Positions 43,284 to 63,180 of a stretch of 64,000 nt of DNA are shown one piece after another. Where the stretch lies: assembly GCA_032717465.1 (NCBI GenBank), contig CM064658.1, positions 4,578,501 through 4,642,500 of the forward strand, read 5' to 3'. The DNA comes from Coenobita brevimanus. Lineage: Eukaryota > Arthropoda > Malacostraca > Decapoda > Coenobitidae. The position numbers and the translations under genes were made by a program. Under the pieces are notes generated by a model. That model searched no databases. It had not been told where the DNA came from and was given only the letters and a program-made list of their open reading frames with translations. Numbering within the stretch: position 1 is the first letter of the stretch; every line of letters starts with the position of its first letter.

Positions 43284-43793
43284 GAGAAGAACAGGGAGGC
43301 TTTAGGAAGGGAAGAGGTTGTGTAGATCAGATATTCATTCTTAGATCTTTAGTGGAAAAGTTTCTAGAGAAGGGAAAGAAGTTCTATGCAGCTTTCATGG
43401 ATTTGGAGAAAGCATATGACAGGGTGGATAGACAAGGATTGTGGAAAATGTAAAGAATATATAGAGTAGATGGGAAGTTGTTGAATGCTGTGAAGAGTAT
43501 GTACGATGGTGCGAAGGCTGCAGTGCGTGTGGATGGTGAACTAAGTGAATTTTTCTCTTTGAAAGCTGGGTTGAAACAGGGATGTGTCATGTCTCCATGG
43601 TTGTTCAATCTGTACATGGATGGGGTAATAAAAGAGGTACAAGGTAGGGTAGTGGATGTTGGAGTGGCTCTGGTGAGAGAGGATAGTGTCTGGAAACTCC
43701 CTGTACTGTTGTTTGCATATGATACTGTGTTGTTGAGTGAAGACGAAGGGGAGCTGCAAGGCTTGGTGGATGAGTTTGAGAGAGTGTGTAAGA
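43284..43793 (+). pseudogene. LINE family A, inverted 5' segment (RT core)
   Basis: Plus-strand RT core: EEQGGFRKGRGCVDQI, AAFMDLEKAYDRVDR (motif A), GLKQGCVMSPWLFNLYMDGV (motif B), then LLFAYDTVLLSE where the second catalytic FADD position reads FAYD. A TAA sits at 43453 after LWKM. It ends at DEFERVCKK, only a few codons before the point where the minus-strand segment begins (GKSKVM). Confidence 0.88.
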
Positions 43794-43910
43794 AACAAAT
43801 AATCAATAGGAAAAATAAGAAGGAAAATATATGAAGAATAAAATAATGACCTGAATAAATAAGGAATGGAAAGAATAAGATTTGAAAAAGTAAACATGAG
43901 CTGTCCTTCC

Positions 43911-44261
43911 TAAACACTCCTAATGTGAAGAATTAAACAGCTTTGGAATTCTGAGTACAACGTAGTAGTAATAAAAGTGATTCTACGATTATCAGTGTTT
44001 TATTGTCCGTGGCATGTGAGGCTAGGATTCCGGGGGCTTGTATGGGGAATGAATGAGTGTGTGGCCCAGTTCACTGGACATACTGTTGGATAGTTCTCCC
44101 ACTGTCGTATTTTTTTTTTTTTCCTTACTTCATCCCACCTGCAAGCGAGAAAGACAAGTGGGAAAATAGTGTTTTTTTTTGGGGGGGGGGATATAATAAT
44201 AATAATAATAATAATAATGATGATGTTGATGATGATGATGGGTATGTTATGGATAATAATT
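43911..44261. other. Non-genic DNA
   Basis: Poly-T at 44111-44122, poly-G at 44182-44190, then (AAT)n and (GAT)n at 44193-44240. No coding signal. Confidence 0.6.
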
Positions 44262-44570
44262 GAAATGTAGCATAAATGTCTGAAGTGTTGCATCAATGGC
44301 TCAACTGTAGTCTAAACGGCTGATTTGTAGCATGATATGACTAGGATAAATGGTTTAAAACTAGCATAAATGGCTGAACTGTGGCATGACTAGCTGAACT
44401 GCAGCATAAGTGGCTGACCTACATAGCATAAATGGCTGTAGTGTGGCAAAGGTGGCCGAAACGTAGCATAAATAGCTGACCTGCAGTTTACACGGCTAAA
44501 AGCAAACAAAGACTGAATTATAGCATAAATGGAAGAACTGTGGCGAAGCTGGCTGATTTCTAGCATAGTA
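44262..44570 (+). repeat. Degenerate ~22-bp minisatellite
   Basis: About 13 units related to GTAGCATAAATGGCTGAACT, with many substitutions. Confidence 0.75.
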
Positions 44571-44694
44571 TCTATTCTATCCTAGTCATATTATTCAGCT
44601 CTGTTTAATTAACTCCTTGAATACAGTTTGGTAGAGCATTGTTTTTTTTTTTTCCTTCTTTTTCATTCGCCTATCATTTTCTGAAGTTGTCCCC

Positions 44695-44725
<31 letters not shown>

Positions 44726-44759
44726 GAAGCGTAAGTGCGTGAGCATTTTTACTTACATT

Positions 44760-44811
<52 letters not shown>

Positions 44812-46041
44812 TTAACCGGTTCACCTCGAGAACTTTACCACTACCATCATGTCATCATGCCATCGTTACCTCACCCTCATCACTCCATATCACATTTCCA
44901 GCATCATTATCATCATCATCTAGGTCCTGGTTGCCTGTTAGTACCTCTTCCTAACCTTACATTTTAACCTAAACTAACCAAACCTAATCTAACCTAACCT
45001 AGCAATTTAACCTAACTTAACCAAGATACAAGTAAGTTTTAGGAAGCACGCCATTAGCTCGTGAAATAAAAAATCAAGAAAACAGTATCAACAGAGAAAC
45101 AAAGTAAACATTAAACATCATTTACTCCCATAAATTTAATAAAAAAGAAAAATGAACCAGAAAAGGTAAATAAAAAGGATATGAATCTGGGAAGATCTTC
45201 CAATATGCCTAAAAAGAAAGAAAAAAAAAAGGTAAGTGTGGCATAAGGAACATGATAATAAGGGTGGGGTGGGGGGAATCAACAAAAAGCAATTGTTTAT
45301 CACCACAAATAGAAAAATACAGAAAACAAACTGGAGGAACTGAATTGGTAAGGTATTTCTGCAGCTTAAAGTAAATCCGGGACCAAGGACATCCGTGGCA
45401 GACGTTATTGTAGTTTACATGACGTAGGAGGCTTCACGTGCACTTTTTAGCACGTTTACTATTGCAGGATGCTTCCTGGGAAGACAAATGGACAAAACCT
45501 AAACATCTCATGACGTGGGAAAATAAGGATATACTTACATTTTCCAGCCTTGCACAGCTGAAGATATCCTGTTATTCATGTGCTGCCCCAAGTAAGAAAT
45601 CCTGGCGAAAGGTGCAGTAAATACTGGTAAATGACGACACACATGAACACATTCTCTTACGTCATGTAGTTACCGCGCTCATTTTAGTATTGGTGCTTTC
45701 GGGCATGCTTTCGGGATTGCATTTGTTTCGGACCTGTTGCTCCATTTTCTGACTATGTGGGCTGCGTTGTCTTTATATATATTTTTTTTTTTTTTTTTTT
45801 TCCCCAGAGTTCAGTATTTTTTCTCTCTCTTCTTTTGAATTTAGTACTTCGTGGCACTTCTTTCTCAGCGATTTATTATGTTAGCAACTCTGCTCTTCGT
45901 CATTTTGCTAGATCCGCTTTATGTACAGCGTTGTCTCCCCTTTCCTCTTCACTGACGTCAGTGACACCAGATATACTGTATTAACTACTTTGGTTCTTAT
46001 ATCCTCCAGGCTATTTCGACTAACACCTCTTCCCCCACCCC

Positions 46042-46073
<32 letters not shown>

Positions 46074-46781
46074 ACTGCGGTGTTGAAACTATAATATTCG
46101 TGTTTCTTCCAAAGATATTCTGTTTATTTTAGATTTATTTGCTTTCGTTCACGCATACTGCACATCGTTACGAAAATACAGGCTTACAACTATATCGTGT
46201 ACGTTACATGTTTGTCGAGGCCGCCCCTCACAAGATGCGGCGTCGGGAGATTGGCATAGATAGAAACAGATAGATATCCATATAGATAGATAATTAGCAG
46301 ACAAATAGATATGTGAATAGACGGACAGTTATAGACTGACACCCTCCAGTTTCGTCTTTAAACTTTGAGCGATAGACTGATTGATAGACATACAGGCTGA
46401 TAGATAGATAGATAACAGATGGGTAGATAGACAAATAATACATATGTAAGTAAATAGACGGATAATAAATAGACATAGATAGATAGATACATATATACAT
46501 TAATAATAGATGAAGGGATAGATAATAAATGGACGGATGATACATAGACGAATAGACAGATAGGCAGATAGACAATTTCCAGTTTTGTCCTTAACCTATG
46601 GATGATAGATTGATAGACAGATAATAGACAGCTAAAGTAAGTAGACATATAATGATAATGTCCATTTCCACATCAGTTCATACCCGATGCATTTCCCGCC
46701 AAAAATTTGAATTCCCAGTTCCATGACCTTTCCGAGAGCCTCCGATATGGCCGACTTCGCAAAACATCCATATTCTCCTCA
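44571..46781. other. Non-genic DNA with simple repeats
   Basis: (GT)n at 44696-44720, (CT)n at 44765-44808, a CCTAA-rich tract at 44952-45025, poly-T at 45782-45802 and imperfect GATA repeats at 46255-46640. A frame at 45438-45620 lacks any domain signal. Confidence 0.55.
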
Positions 46782-47001
46782 CTAAAACCTTGCCGAGCGT
46801 GATAGTGATGGCGAAGCTGTTGTTCCGTGTCTCTCAGTCTTCCCCTCCATCTGCTTCCTCTCCTGTGGGGCGGAGGAAGGGCAGAGGGGGTGCTTGTAGG
46901 AGGGGTTGATGGTGGAGGTGGTGGAGGGGTGGAGAGGGACGTCCTGATTGAAGCCCAGTGTGGAGTATGGCGGAGGGAGAGGAGCGGTGGGGTCGAGTTT
47001 G
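46782..47001 (-). CDS. Possible alternative cytoplasmic-tail exon with PPPY motif
   Basis: Acceptor AAATTCTTCCAG (minus) before 47001. The first base would complete the phase-2 codon left by exon 4 of the membrane-protein gene. The 72 codons then read KLDPTAPLPPPYSTLGFNQD, later TINPSYKHPLCPSS, and end RSARF stop at 46782. PPPY is a class I WW-domain ligand. Amino-acid balance is protein-like although the DNA is GC-rich and partly repetitive. It lies 6.7 kb past exon 5, so it may be an alternative last exon, part of another gene, or chance. Confidence 0.35.
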
Positions 47002-47037
47002 CTGGAAGAATTTGATGCAGTTAGATGGGGTTAAGTA

Positions 47038-47291
47038 ATAATAATAATAATAATAACCGAAATAGTAGTAGTAGTTGTTGTTGTAGTGGTGGTGGCAGTA
47101 GTTAATGATAATAATAGGCTAATAATAATAGTAATAATAATAATACAAATGATATAAATAATAATAATAATAATAATAGGGTAGTAGTAATTGCAGTAGT
47201 AGTAGCAGTAGTAGTAGTAGTGGTAGTAGTAGCTGTTGTTGCTGTTGTTGTAGTTGTGACAGCAGTAGTTATTAATAATAATAGGCTAATG

Positions 47292-47330
<39 letters not shown>

Positions 47331-47390
47331 GAGTAGTTGTAGTTGCAGTAGTAGTAGTAGTAACAAGAGCAACAGGTTCATCAATGCCAC
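47038..47390 (+). repeat. (AAT)n and (TAG)n imperfect microsatellites
   Basis: Alternating AAT and TAG/TTG blocks including two similar modules (TTAATAATAATAGGCTAATA near 47105 and 47270), so the region has duplicated. Confidence 0.85.
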
Positions 47391-47521
47391 TCCACGTTCA
47401 AACTCATCACTTCCATTTTAGATTCGTCAGGTCATTACAGGTTAGGTTAGGGTAGGACGGGTGACAAATTTCTGTTCTCTGTATGTATTTTTTTTCTCTA
47501 TTCATATTCTGCTAGAAGATC

Positions 47522-47552
<31 letters not shown>

Positions 47553-47898
47553 AGTACACGTTATTTGATTTCCCCAAGATGATCATTCGTCCATTTGTTT
47601 TCTTTTTTTTTTACTCTAACCTAAACTAACCTAACCTAGCCTAACCAAGCAGATTAACCAAACTAACACACTGACTTGACCTGATACAAAGACAAACCTA
47701 ACCTAACCTAGACTTTCCTGGATCAGAAAAAAAAAAAAAAAGCAAAAATAGTACAGTGAACGGAAGTCAGATGACGGGGGAGGGGTGAAATTAAAAAAAA
47801 TAAAATAAAATAAATAAAAAACTCAAATTGTGGTTGAGGTGAATGATAAGTGAGTGGCGAGGACTGAGCAGGATGGACTGAGATGATAATGGTTGTTT
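47391..47898. other. Non-genic DNA with CCTAA-type tracts
   Basis: Short CCTAA/TTAGG-like stretches at 47440-47460, 47615-47650 and 47690-47712, and (AAT)n at 47523-47550. Nothing coding. Confidence 0.55.
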
Positions 47899-48092
47899 AT
47901 GCTATTTTCACTCCAACTTGGCCCTGAGTCTTATCCTTTAGCAGCATAAAAGACAATGCTATGCCTCTACATCATTACCATAGCACTTCATCGTGACTAG
48001 CACTATTATTCCTGCATTATTCTCTTGTTACGGTTCAGAAATCAAGGTGGAGAGATGGCAAATTTAAGCCAAGTTATAGTGAAAAGAGAAAA
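47899..48092 (+). mobile_element. MITE family M, copy 5
   Basis: TTTTCACTCCAACTTGGCCC at the left, AAGCCAAGTTATAGTGAAAA at the right: near-perfect inverted ends. The middle has CATAGCACTTCATCGTGACT. Confidence 0.75.
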
Positions 48093-48270
48093 GTCACGGT
48101 AGAGAATAGTAGGCTTCATTTGTAAGTAGGAGAGTTGAAAATTGGCCAACACAGGCATGGTGAAGGGTTAGATCAAAGGGTCCTACAGCAGCACCATATA
48201 TAATGATGTTATTTACTTGTACATGATAAGGAAAGTATTGTATGTTGTTCCAGTAGCTTGTACAAGAGAC

Positions 48271-48910
<640 letters not shown>

Positions 48911-49372
48911 AGTAGTAGTAGTAGTAGCAGTAGTAGTAGTAGTAGTAGTAGTACTAGTAGTAGCAGTAGTAGTAGTTGTTGTTGTTGTTGTTGTTGTTTT
49001 AGTAATAGTAGTAGTAGCAGCAGTAGTAGTAGCAGCAATAGTAATAGTAGTATTGGTAGTAATGGAAGTAGAGGTAGTAATAGTAGTGATGGTAGTAGTA
49101 GTAGCAGTAGTAGTATTAGTAGTAGTAGCTGCAGTAGTAGTAGTAGTAGTAGTAGCTGCAGTAGTAGTAGTTGTAGTAGTAACTGCAACTCCCAGGCTCA
49201 TCTGAATGTAAACCCAGTGAACTGCAGGTTGAAGTTTCCTCTTTTCCTGCAGCTCACCATCTTTCTTTCGGGGGAGAGGGAGGAAGCTGAGGGACGTCTG
49301 TATAACCATGTAGGTCCACCACCCGGCCATATCAGTGCCACCTCGTGAAGGAGTCCCTATCCAGCACCCAGA
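48911..49372 (+). repeat. Family H repeat with 280-bp (TAG)n
   Basis: (TAG)n from 48911 to about 49185, then CCCAGGCTCATCTGAATGTA, CAGTGAACTGCAGGTTGAAG, CTTTCGGGGGAGAGGGAGGA, GGGACGTCTGTATAACC and CAGTGCCACCTCGTGAAGG. Confidence 0.75.
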
Positions 49373-49595
49373 GTGAGGTAAGCAACAGAGGTATAAAGGT
49401 AAACAACAGATCTATTAAACACCAGGTAAACAGGCGGCAAACAACAGATATTCAGGTGAACAAACAAGCAAAATATACTCAGGTTTAAAAAAAAAATCTG
49501 GCAAACAATTAGGTGAATAAACATACAATAAATGCTCATATAAACAACAGCTATTAGAAACACTCAGGTGGAGATATATAAAACACTATACCCAG

Positions 49596-49637
<42 letters not shown>

Positions 49638-49825
49638 CGAGGCGAAGATGCACTTGACAGGATGATGTGATTGGCTGAATGCAACATTACTACATACTCT
49701 CTTTACTCGTTTGCATTATTAATTGACAACGTATATCTGAGGGTAAAATTTGGGTTAGTAAATGTTATTCGGATATGTTGCAATCAGCCAGTCATCACCA
49801 ACCTGTCAAGTGCATCTTCGCCTCG
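49638..49825. mobile_element. MITE family C, intact copy
   Basis: 188 bp with long inverted ends: CGAGGCGAAGATGCACTTGA then CAGG is identical on both sides, and similarity continues about 25 bp further inward (TGGCTGAATGCAAC). Poly-T (40 T, 49598-49637) precedes and poly-A follows, so the pairing even extends outside. Confidence 0.85.
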
Positions 49826-49884
49826 ATTTAAAAAAAAAAAAAAAATAGTATAGAGTGAATAGCAGATGAATTAGATAAGACTCA

Positions 49885-50075
49885 AAATGTTGTTCTCAGG
49901 CTCATCTAAGTGCGAACCCAGTGGACTGCAGGCTGAAACTGTTCCTCCTATAGTCCACCATCGTCGTTTTGGGGGATAAGGATGGAGTTGAGGGACGTTT
50001 GTATAACCTAGCAGCAGAGCGTCTTAATTATATCGGTGCCACCACAAGAAGGCGTTCCTCTCCAACACCTCAGAT
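49885..50075 (+). repeat. Family H repeat without microsatellite
   Basis: CTCAGGCTCATCTAAGTGCG, CAGTGGACTGCAGGCTGAAA, GTTTTGGGGGATAAGGATGG, GGGACGTTTGTATAACC and GCGTTCCTCTCCAACACC. Confidence 0.7.
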
Positions 50076-50099
50076 CAGGGTTGTTGTCTTTGTTGTCCT

Positions 50100-50271
50100 A
50101 CCCCGGTCTTTTTAGCCTGGCACACCCGTCGATCACTGGTAACTACTTCAATGGGGCCGTCCGACAGGTACAATATAGTATGTACACCATACAGGAAGCC
50201 GGCGCCCCTCTATGGCAGACAGCACCTCGCCAGGGTTGGAACAGAGTCCTTCCCACAGTGACGTGAAGGGA

Positions 50272-50310
<39 letters not shown>

Positions 50311-50380
50311 ACGCCGCAGCTGCTCAGGTCCACCCAGGGTGCAGGCCGCTACCACATGTAGGCTCCTCGTCATCGCTAGA
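50100..50380 (-). mobile_element. SINE-like family E, copy 2
   Basis: Minus strand: GATGACGAGGAGCCTACATG, CACCCTGGGTGGACC, GTGGGAAGGACTCTGTTCCA, then TGTACCTGTCGGACGGCCCC. A poly-T (50272-50309) interrupts it. Confidence 0.6.
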
Positions 50381-51111
50381 CTTGGGTAAACTACAGATCT
50401 GTTAAACTCTGACATAAACAACATGTAAATAAAAAAATAAAAAAAAAACTGGTCATATCTGGCGTCACTTCATTTGCAAAGGTCCACAGTAGGTAGGGTG
50501 GGTTAGGTAGTGTGTTAGGGTTAGGATGGTTAATAGTCTCAGTTCGGTTTCTGTTGTCGGTATATAATGTAAGAGCAACATTACAGAAAAACGGGGAAAA
50601 ATGGTCGGTACTGAAACGGCCTACGGGCAAGAAGGTTAGATATCTAAACTGATTACTTACAGGAAAGAAGTTACCCGTGGCCACTTGGCGGCGCCACTTG
50701 TTGGGAGCCAATTATTTACCCGTTTCAGGAAGCGAGCAATCCTCCAGTAGTATTCAGACACCATTCTCTTCCTCTATTTCTTACTGCCTATGACCTCCAG
50801 TCTTTTAAACGCAGCGGGTACAGACATCTCGAAATGAATGGGTCTTGAATTTGGTTTTCCGTTATTTTGTTTTTATTGGTTATTGGAGGGAGCATTACGA
50901 GCTTCTGGCCTTTGGTTCCCAGCTTGAAAGAAAAAAAAAATCAATGCTAAATTCTTCGGCCATTTTTTCAAACAGATATATATTGGAAAAGTATAATTCA
51001 GTGCGATATTTAATGCTTACAGTTCGTAATTTTGTAAAGTGAATTTCGGTGATTTGGCCAGTACAACATGGACCGGCAGTAGTGGCACAATATCCTCCAT
51101 TTATTTGACAC
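50381..51111. other. Non-genic DNA
   Basis: No coding exon or known repeat recognised; 50730-50760 (GCGAGCAATCCTCCAG) could be part of an unseen element. Confidence 0.45.
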
Positions 51112-51296
51112 AGCTTATCGTCCTAATACAGTTTAATTCACGTAGCTCAGTGTCAGAAAAAAGATAATACTATGGTTTCACATCTTTCCATAGCACTTCT
51201 TCGTGGTTGGCATCATATTCTGGTGTTATTCTACTATTACAACGCAGCATTCAAGGAGATCGCAATTTTAGGCCAAGTTAGAGTAAAATGAGTATA
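51112..51296 (+). mobile_element. MITE family M, copy 6 (left end decayed)
   Basis: CCATAGCACTTCTTCGTGGT in the middle and GCAATTTTAGGCCAAGTTAG at the right. The left end is hardly recognisable. Confidence 0.6.
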
Positions 51297-51330
51297 GTAA
51301 TTATCTCTAACTACAAGGATGAAATTATAT

Positions 51331-51545
51331 GTTACTTTCACGTTAACTTGACCCAGATTTTCGTCCTTTGGCAACTTATTTGTTATTTCACGTAGCTCTG
51401 TGGCTGAAAAATACAATGCTTCAGCTCTACGCCCTTTCTATAGCACTTCTTCGTGAGTAGCACCATATTCTAATGTTAATCCGTTGTTACAAATCCCCAT
51501 TGAAGATGTACAGGTGTAAATTTTAGGCCAAGTTGTCAGCGAATG
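51331..51545 (+). mobile_element. MITE family M, copy 7
   Basis: TTTCACGTTAACTTGACCCA, TATAGCACTTCTTCGTGAGT and AAATTTTAGGCCAAGTTGTC. It follows copy 6 head to tail by 35 bp. Confidence 0.7.
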
Positions 51546-51551
51546 TGTGTA

Positions 51552-51553
<2 letters not shown>

Positions 51554-51610
<57 letters not shown>
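51554..51610 (+). repeat. (GA)n microsatellite
   Basis: About 28 GA units. Confidence 0.95.
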
Positions 51611-51614
<4 letters not shown>

Positions 51615-52347
51615 TACTGCCACCATCCCCAAAACTATATTAAGCTCACTCTGTCCAAAATTCATTACTGTACTTACTTTTGGGAGCTTTTTTTACAATA
51701 GGAATTCCAGTATTATTCACGGCAGTCCATTTCTCTTGTGTTGCGAGGACGGCCTAGTCAGCTTTATCTGTGCTTGTTCTATATCGTTTAGTCACTTCCT
51801 ACTCCCCACACCCACGCCCACACCAGCCGACTGAGCGAGTTTCTAGTGCAGCGCTACATATGGACCACCCTGTACAGGTCAACATTTCTTAACTGAGATT
51901 TTCTCTAATAAATGTGTTTGAAATCCACTACCCATGTTATTATTATTATTATTAATCATATTAATATTATTTAAAGCAGTAGTTGTAATTATTCTTTTAT
52001 AATTAGTAACTTTATTATTATTTGCAGTAGTAGTAGTATTTATTATTATTACTATTAGTAGTAGTAGTAGTAGTAGTAGGAGGAGGAGGAGGAGGAGGAG
52101 GAGGAGGAGGAGTTACGGTTACTCCAAGCAATGTGCACCAAGAAATTTTTTTTTTGCTTTAAGAAATTCGAGCATCCTAAAAATTCAGCACCACCATGCC
52201 ACACCAGTACTACAGTAAATAAAGAGATAAATAAATAAATAGTAACACTGCCAAGGTGAATACACAAGAATTAATAAACATTCAACATTGCAAATTCTGC
52301 TCAGTCGAGATTTTTGGACCTAACGAAGTGAAAAAAAAAAAAAAAGG

Positions 52348-52349
<2 letters not shown>
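51611..52349. other. Non-genic DNA with (TAG)n and (GAG)n
   Basis: (TTA)n at 51937-51952, (TAG)n-(GAG)n at 52059-52112. No gene supported. Confidence 0.6.
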
Positions 52350-52407
<58 letters not shown>

Positions 52408-52533
52408 GACAGACAAAGACAGAGACAGACAGACAGACAGACAGACACAGACAGAGACAGACAAAGACAGAGACAGACAGACAGACAGACCGACAGACAG
52501 ACAGACACATAAAGAGACAGATAGACAAATAAA

Positions 52534-52591
<58 letters not shown>
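52350..52591 (+). repeat. (GA)n/(GACA)n compound repeat
   Basis: GA blocks flank GACA blocks containing two copies of a ~50-bp higher-order unit (AGACAAAGACAGAGACAGAC). Confidence 0.95.
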
Positions 52592-52592
<1 letters not shown>

Positions 52593-52961
52593 CTGCAGTG
52601 AATGATCTGAAGCTATACTCTTTGGACAATAAATTAAGAATAAACAAATAAATTAAGCACACTGGTATGGGCTAAACGCGAATTGTTTAATACCATTATT
52701 TTCCTTTATACTGACCAGTTTTAAGGAATACGTTTTTACTCTTCAGGTGAAAAAATAATAAATAAATAAATAAATAAATAAATCGACTGTGCAGAATCAT
52801 TGCTTGGGTCGCAGTCTAAGAGATTTCGAGATTTCTCAACACCTCTTCCTTGGCGATTTACTTTGTGTGATTTAACTTCTTTATCCTCTTGTATTTTACT
52901 GACGCAGACTATGTCGATAAAAAAAATGGAAATAATAAACATGAAAGTGTTAAAATTTAGT

Positions 52962-53069
52962 AGTGGTAGTAGTAATAGTAGTAGTACGTGTAGTGGTGGT
53001 GGTGGTGGTGGTAGTAGTCGTAGTAGTAGTAGTATAGCAGAAGTAATAGTAAGAGAAGTAGTAGTAGTG

Positions 53070-53109
<40 letters not shown>

Positions 53110-53297
53110 CAGCAGCAGCCTAGGTTCATCTGAAACCTAAACCCAGTGGACTGAGCACTGAAGTTGCCCTTCGGGAGTTCACCATCTTCCTTTTGGGGGA
53201 CAGGGAGGGAACTGAGGGACGTTTATACAACCAAACAGCGGAGCTACCCAGTTACAGCAGTGCCACCACGTGAAGGCGTCCCTCTCCAGCACCACGT
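52962..53297 (+). repeat. Family H repeat with (TAG)n
   Basis: Imperfect (TAG)n/(GGT)n at 52962-53115, then CCTAGGTTCATCTGAAACCT, CCCAGTGGACTGAGCACTGA, CTTTTGGGGGACAGGGAGGG and CCACCACGTGAAGGCGTCCC. Confidence 0.75.
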
Positions 53298-53548
53298 TAA
53301 AATGTAAGGTGGAGAGCAAACCGTTAAGGTGTAAAATATGCAATAAATCGAGAAGGAAAAGGCGTTACGAAGTTTAAAAATCCACTTAGAACACGACAAC
53401 AACAGACAAGTGAGAGTGAAGTCCGTATTCTCTTCGGGTCAGGAGGCTCCCTAGCACCTCTTCCTTAGCGATTTATTTCTGGATATGACTGGTTAATATC
53501 CTTTTGTACAGTGCGTTGTTTCTGCAGACTAGGGCCATGTTTGAAGGA

Positions 53549-53554
53549 TTTATT
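53549..53554 (-). promoter_or_regulatory. Candidate polyadenylation signal of the membrane-protein gene
   Basis: AATAAA on the minus strand about 125 bp after the stop at 53680. Confidence 0.45.
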
Positions 53555-53679
53555 TAACAGAAGAGGGCAGTAAGGTGTGATAAGCAAAATAATTCGCATA
53601 GGAAAAGGTGTTAGGGAGCTTCCTTAACCGACGAGAATACAACCCTGAGACACAAACCCTTACACAACTCCCGAGTGCG

Positions 53680-61973
<8,294 letters not shown>

Positions 61974-62281
61974 ATTATACAGTTTTTTTCCAGCTTATGG
62001 GCAATATTCTTTATTCTTCATGGTTTCTAGAGTTTAATTTACGGGGCTGAGGGATAAAAGAATGTTGTTTTACCCACCTGATTTGTCCATATACTATTTT
62101 TATTCGTATTCCCTTCTGGAGAAACGGTCTAAAATTCGAGTTGACATTTGGATTAGCACTTTCTTATTACTTATTTGTTTGTAACTGCCATCGATTCCTC
62201 ATAAAACTAATGACGTGAGTGATAAAGCCATTACTAAACCAAGGAAAGCTCTAAGAAATTCAAAGATAAAGAGCTTGATAG
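61974..62281. other. Upstream flank of the membrane-protein gene
   Basis: No TATA box or initiator could be fixed. Probably contains the promoter or a 5' intron. Confidence 0.3.
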
Positions 62282-62467
62282 AGTTATGGGGAGCGTAATA
62301 GAAACTCAAAGCAATATGAACCCTACATCCAGTGTGACCAGCTCAACGGCCAGCCAGACACTGATCCTGTAGAAGTCTTGCTGGCATTTTTGAAGGCACT
62401 GGGAGGGAGGGGGGCAGCCCCTCCCGGAGCAGAAGCGGACGGGCAGGAGAGAAGAACAGCAGAGGAA

Positions 62468-62510
<43 letters not shown>
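62282..62510 (+). other. Open stretch without ATG, possibly exonic
   Basis: From a TAG at 62279-62281 the plus strand stays open through QYEPYIQCDQLNGQPDTDPV then EVLLAFLKALGG and into (GA)n. The residues look protein-like, but no splice acceptor or start is evident. It lies about 310 bp upstream of the membrane-protein start, on the other strand. Confidence 0.2.
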
Positions 62511-62511
<1 letters not shown>

Positions 62512-62610
62512 AGACCGGGAGGACAAGAACGTTTAATGAAAGGATGTTAAACTAAAAAGGAGTAAGACAGATAAATAGAGATAGGTAGATAGACAGATAG
62601 ATAGATAGAT

Positions 62611-62643
<33 letters not shown>

Positions 62644-62729
62644 AGTAGACCGGGAGGACAAGAACGTTTAATGAAAGGATGTTAAACTAAAAAGGAGTAA
62701 GACAGATAAATAGAGATAGGTAGATAGAC

Positions 62730-62755
<26 letters not shown>
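62505..62755 (+). repeat. Recent ~136-bp tandem duplication
   Basis: A block of about 110 bp containing GTAGACCGGGAGGACAAGAA and AGGATGTTAAACTAAAAAGG occurs at 62508 and again at 62644 without visible differences, each followed by GATA and GA repeats. Confidence 0.88.

Positions 62756-62822
<67 letters not shown>
62746..62822 (+). repeat. (GA)n microsatellite
   Basis: About 38 GA units. Confidence 0.95.
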
Positions 62823-62827
<5 letters not shown>

Positions 62828-62913
62828 GAACCGCGCTATAAAATATTCAAGGGAAGAGGAGGAGGAAATGAGCAAGAAATACAAAAAAGGAACACATGCA
62901 TAAGTAGAGAAGA

Positions 62914-62919
<6 letters not shown>

Positions 62920-62944
<25 letters not shown>

Positions 62945-63180
62945 AGAAGAAGAAGAAGAAGAAGAAGATGATGAAGAAGAAGAATGGCTGTCTGAAGGAT
63001 AATTAGAGAGACGGGGAGGGAGACATATAGGTCAAGCATGAAGAAGGGAAGAAAGAAGAGACGAAGGAGGAAGAAGGAAGAAGTAAGAGACGAAGGAGGA
63101 AGAAGGAAGAGACGAAGGAGGAAGAAGGAAGAGACGAAGGAGGAAGAAGGAAGAGACGAAGGAGGAAGAAGGAAGATAAA
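62920..63180 (+). repeat. Purine-only repeat region with 19-bp minisatellite
   Basis: (GA)n, (GAA)n (62944-62968), then about seven units of GACGAAGGAGGAAGAAGGA (63058-63170). Almost no pyrimidines on the plus strand. Confidence 0.9.

Larger units (their letters stand above)
41940..43910 (+). repeat. ~55-bp minisatellite, ~13 units, split by a LINE
   Basis: Units contain AGATCTGAATAAATAATCAA then TAGGAAAAATATGATG and AAAATGTATGAAGAATAA. Units 1-11 fill 41940-42550. Unit 12 is cut after AACAAATAATC (42570) by the LINE and resumes at 43794; unit 13 ends about 43910. Confidence 0.85.
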
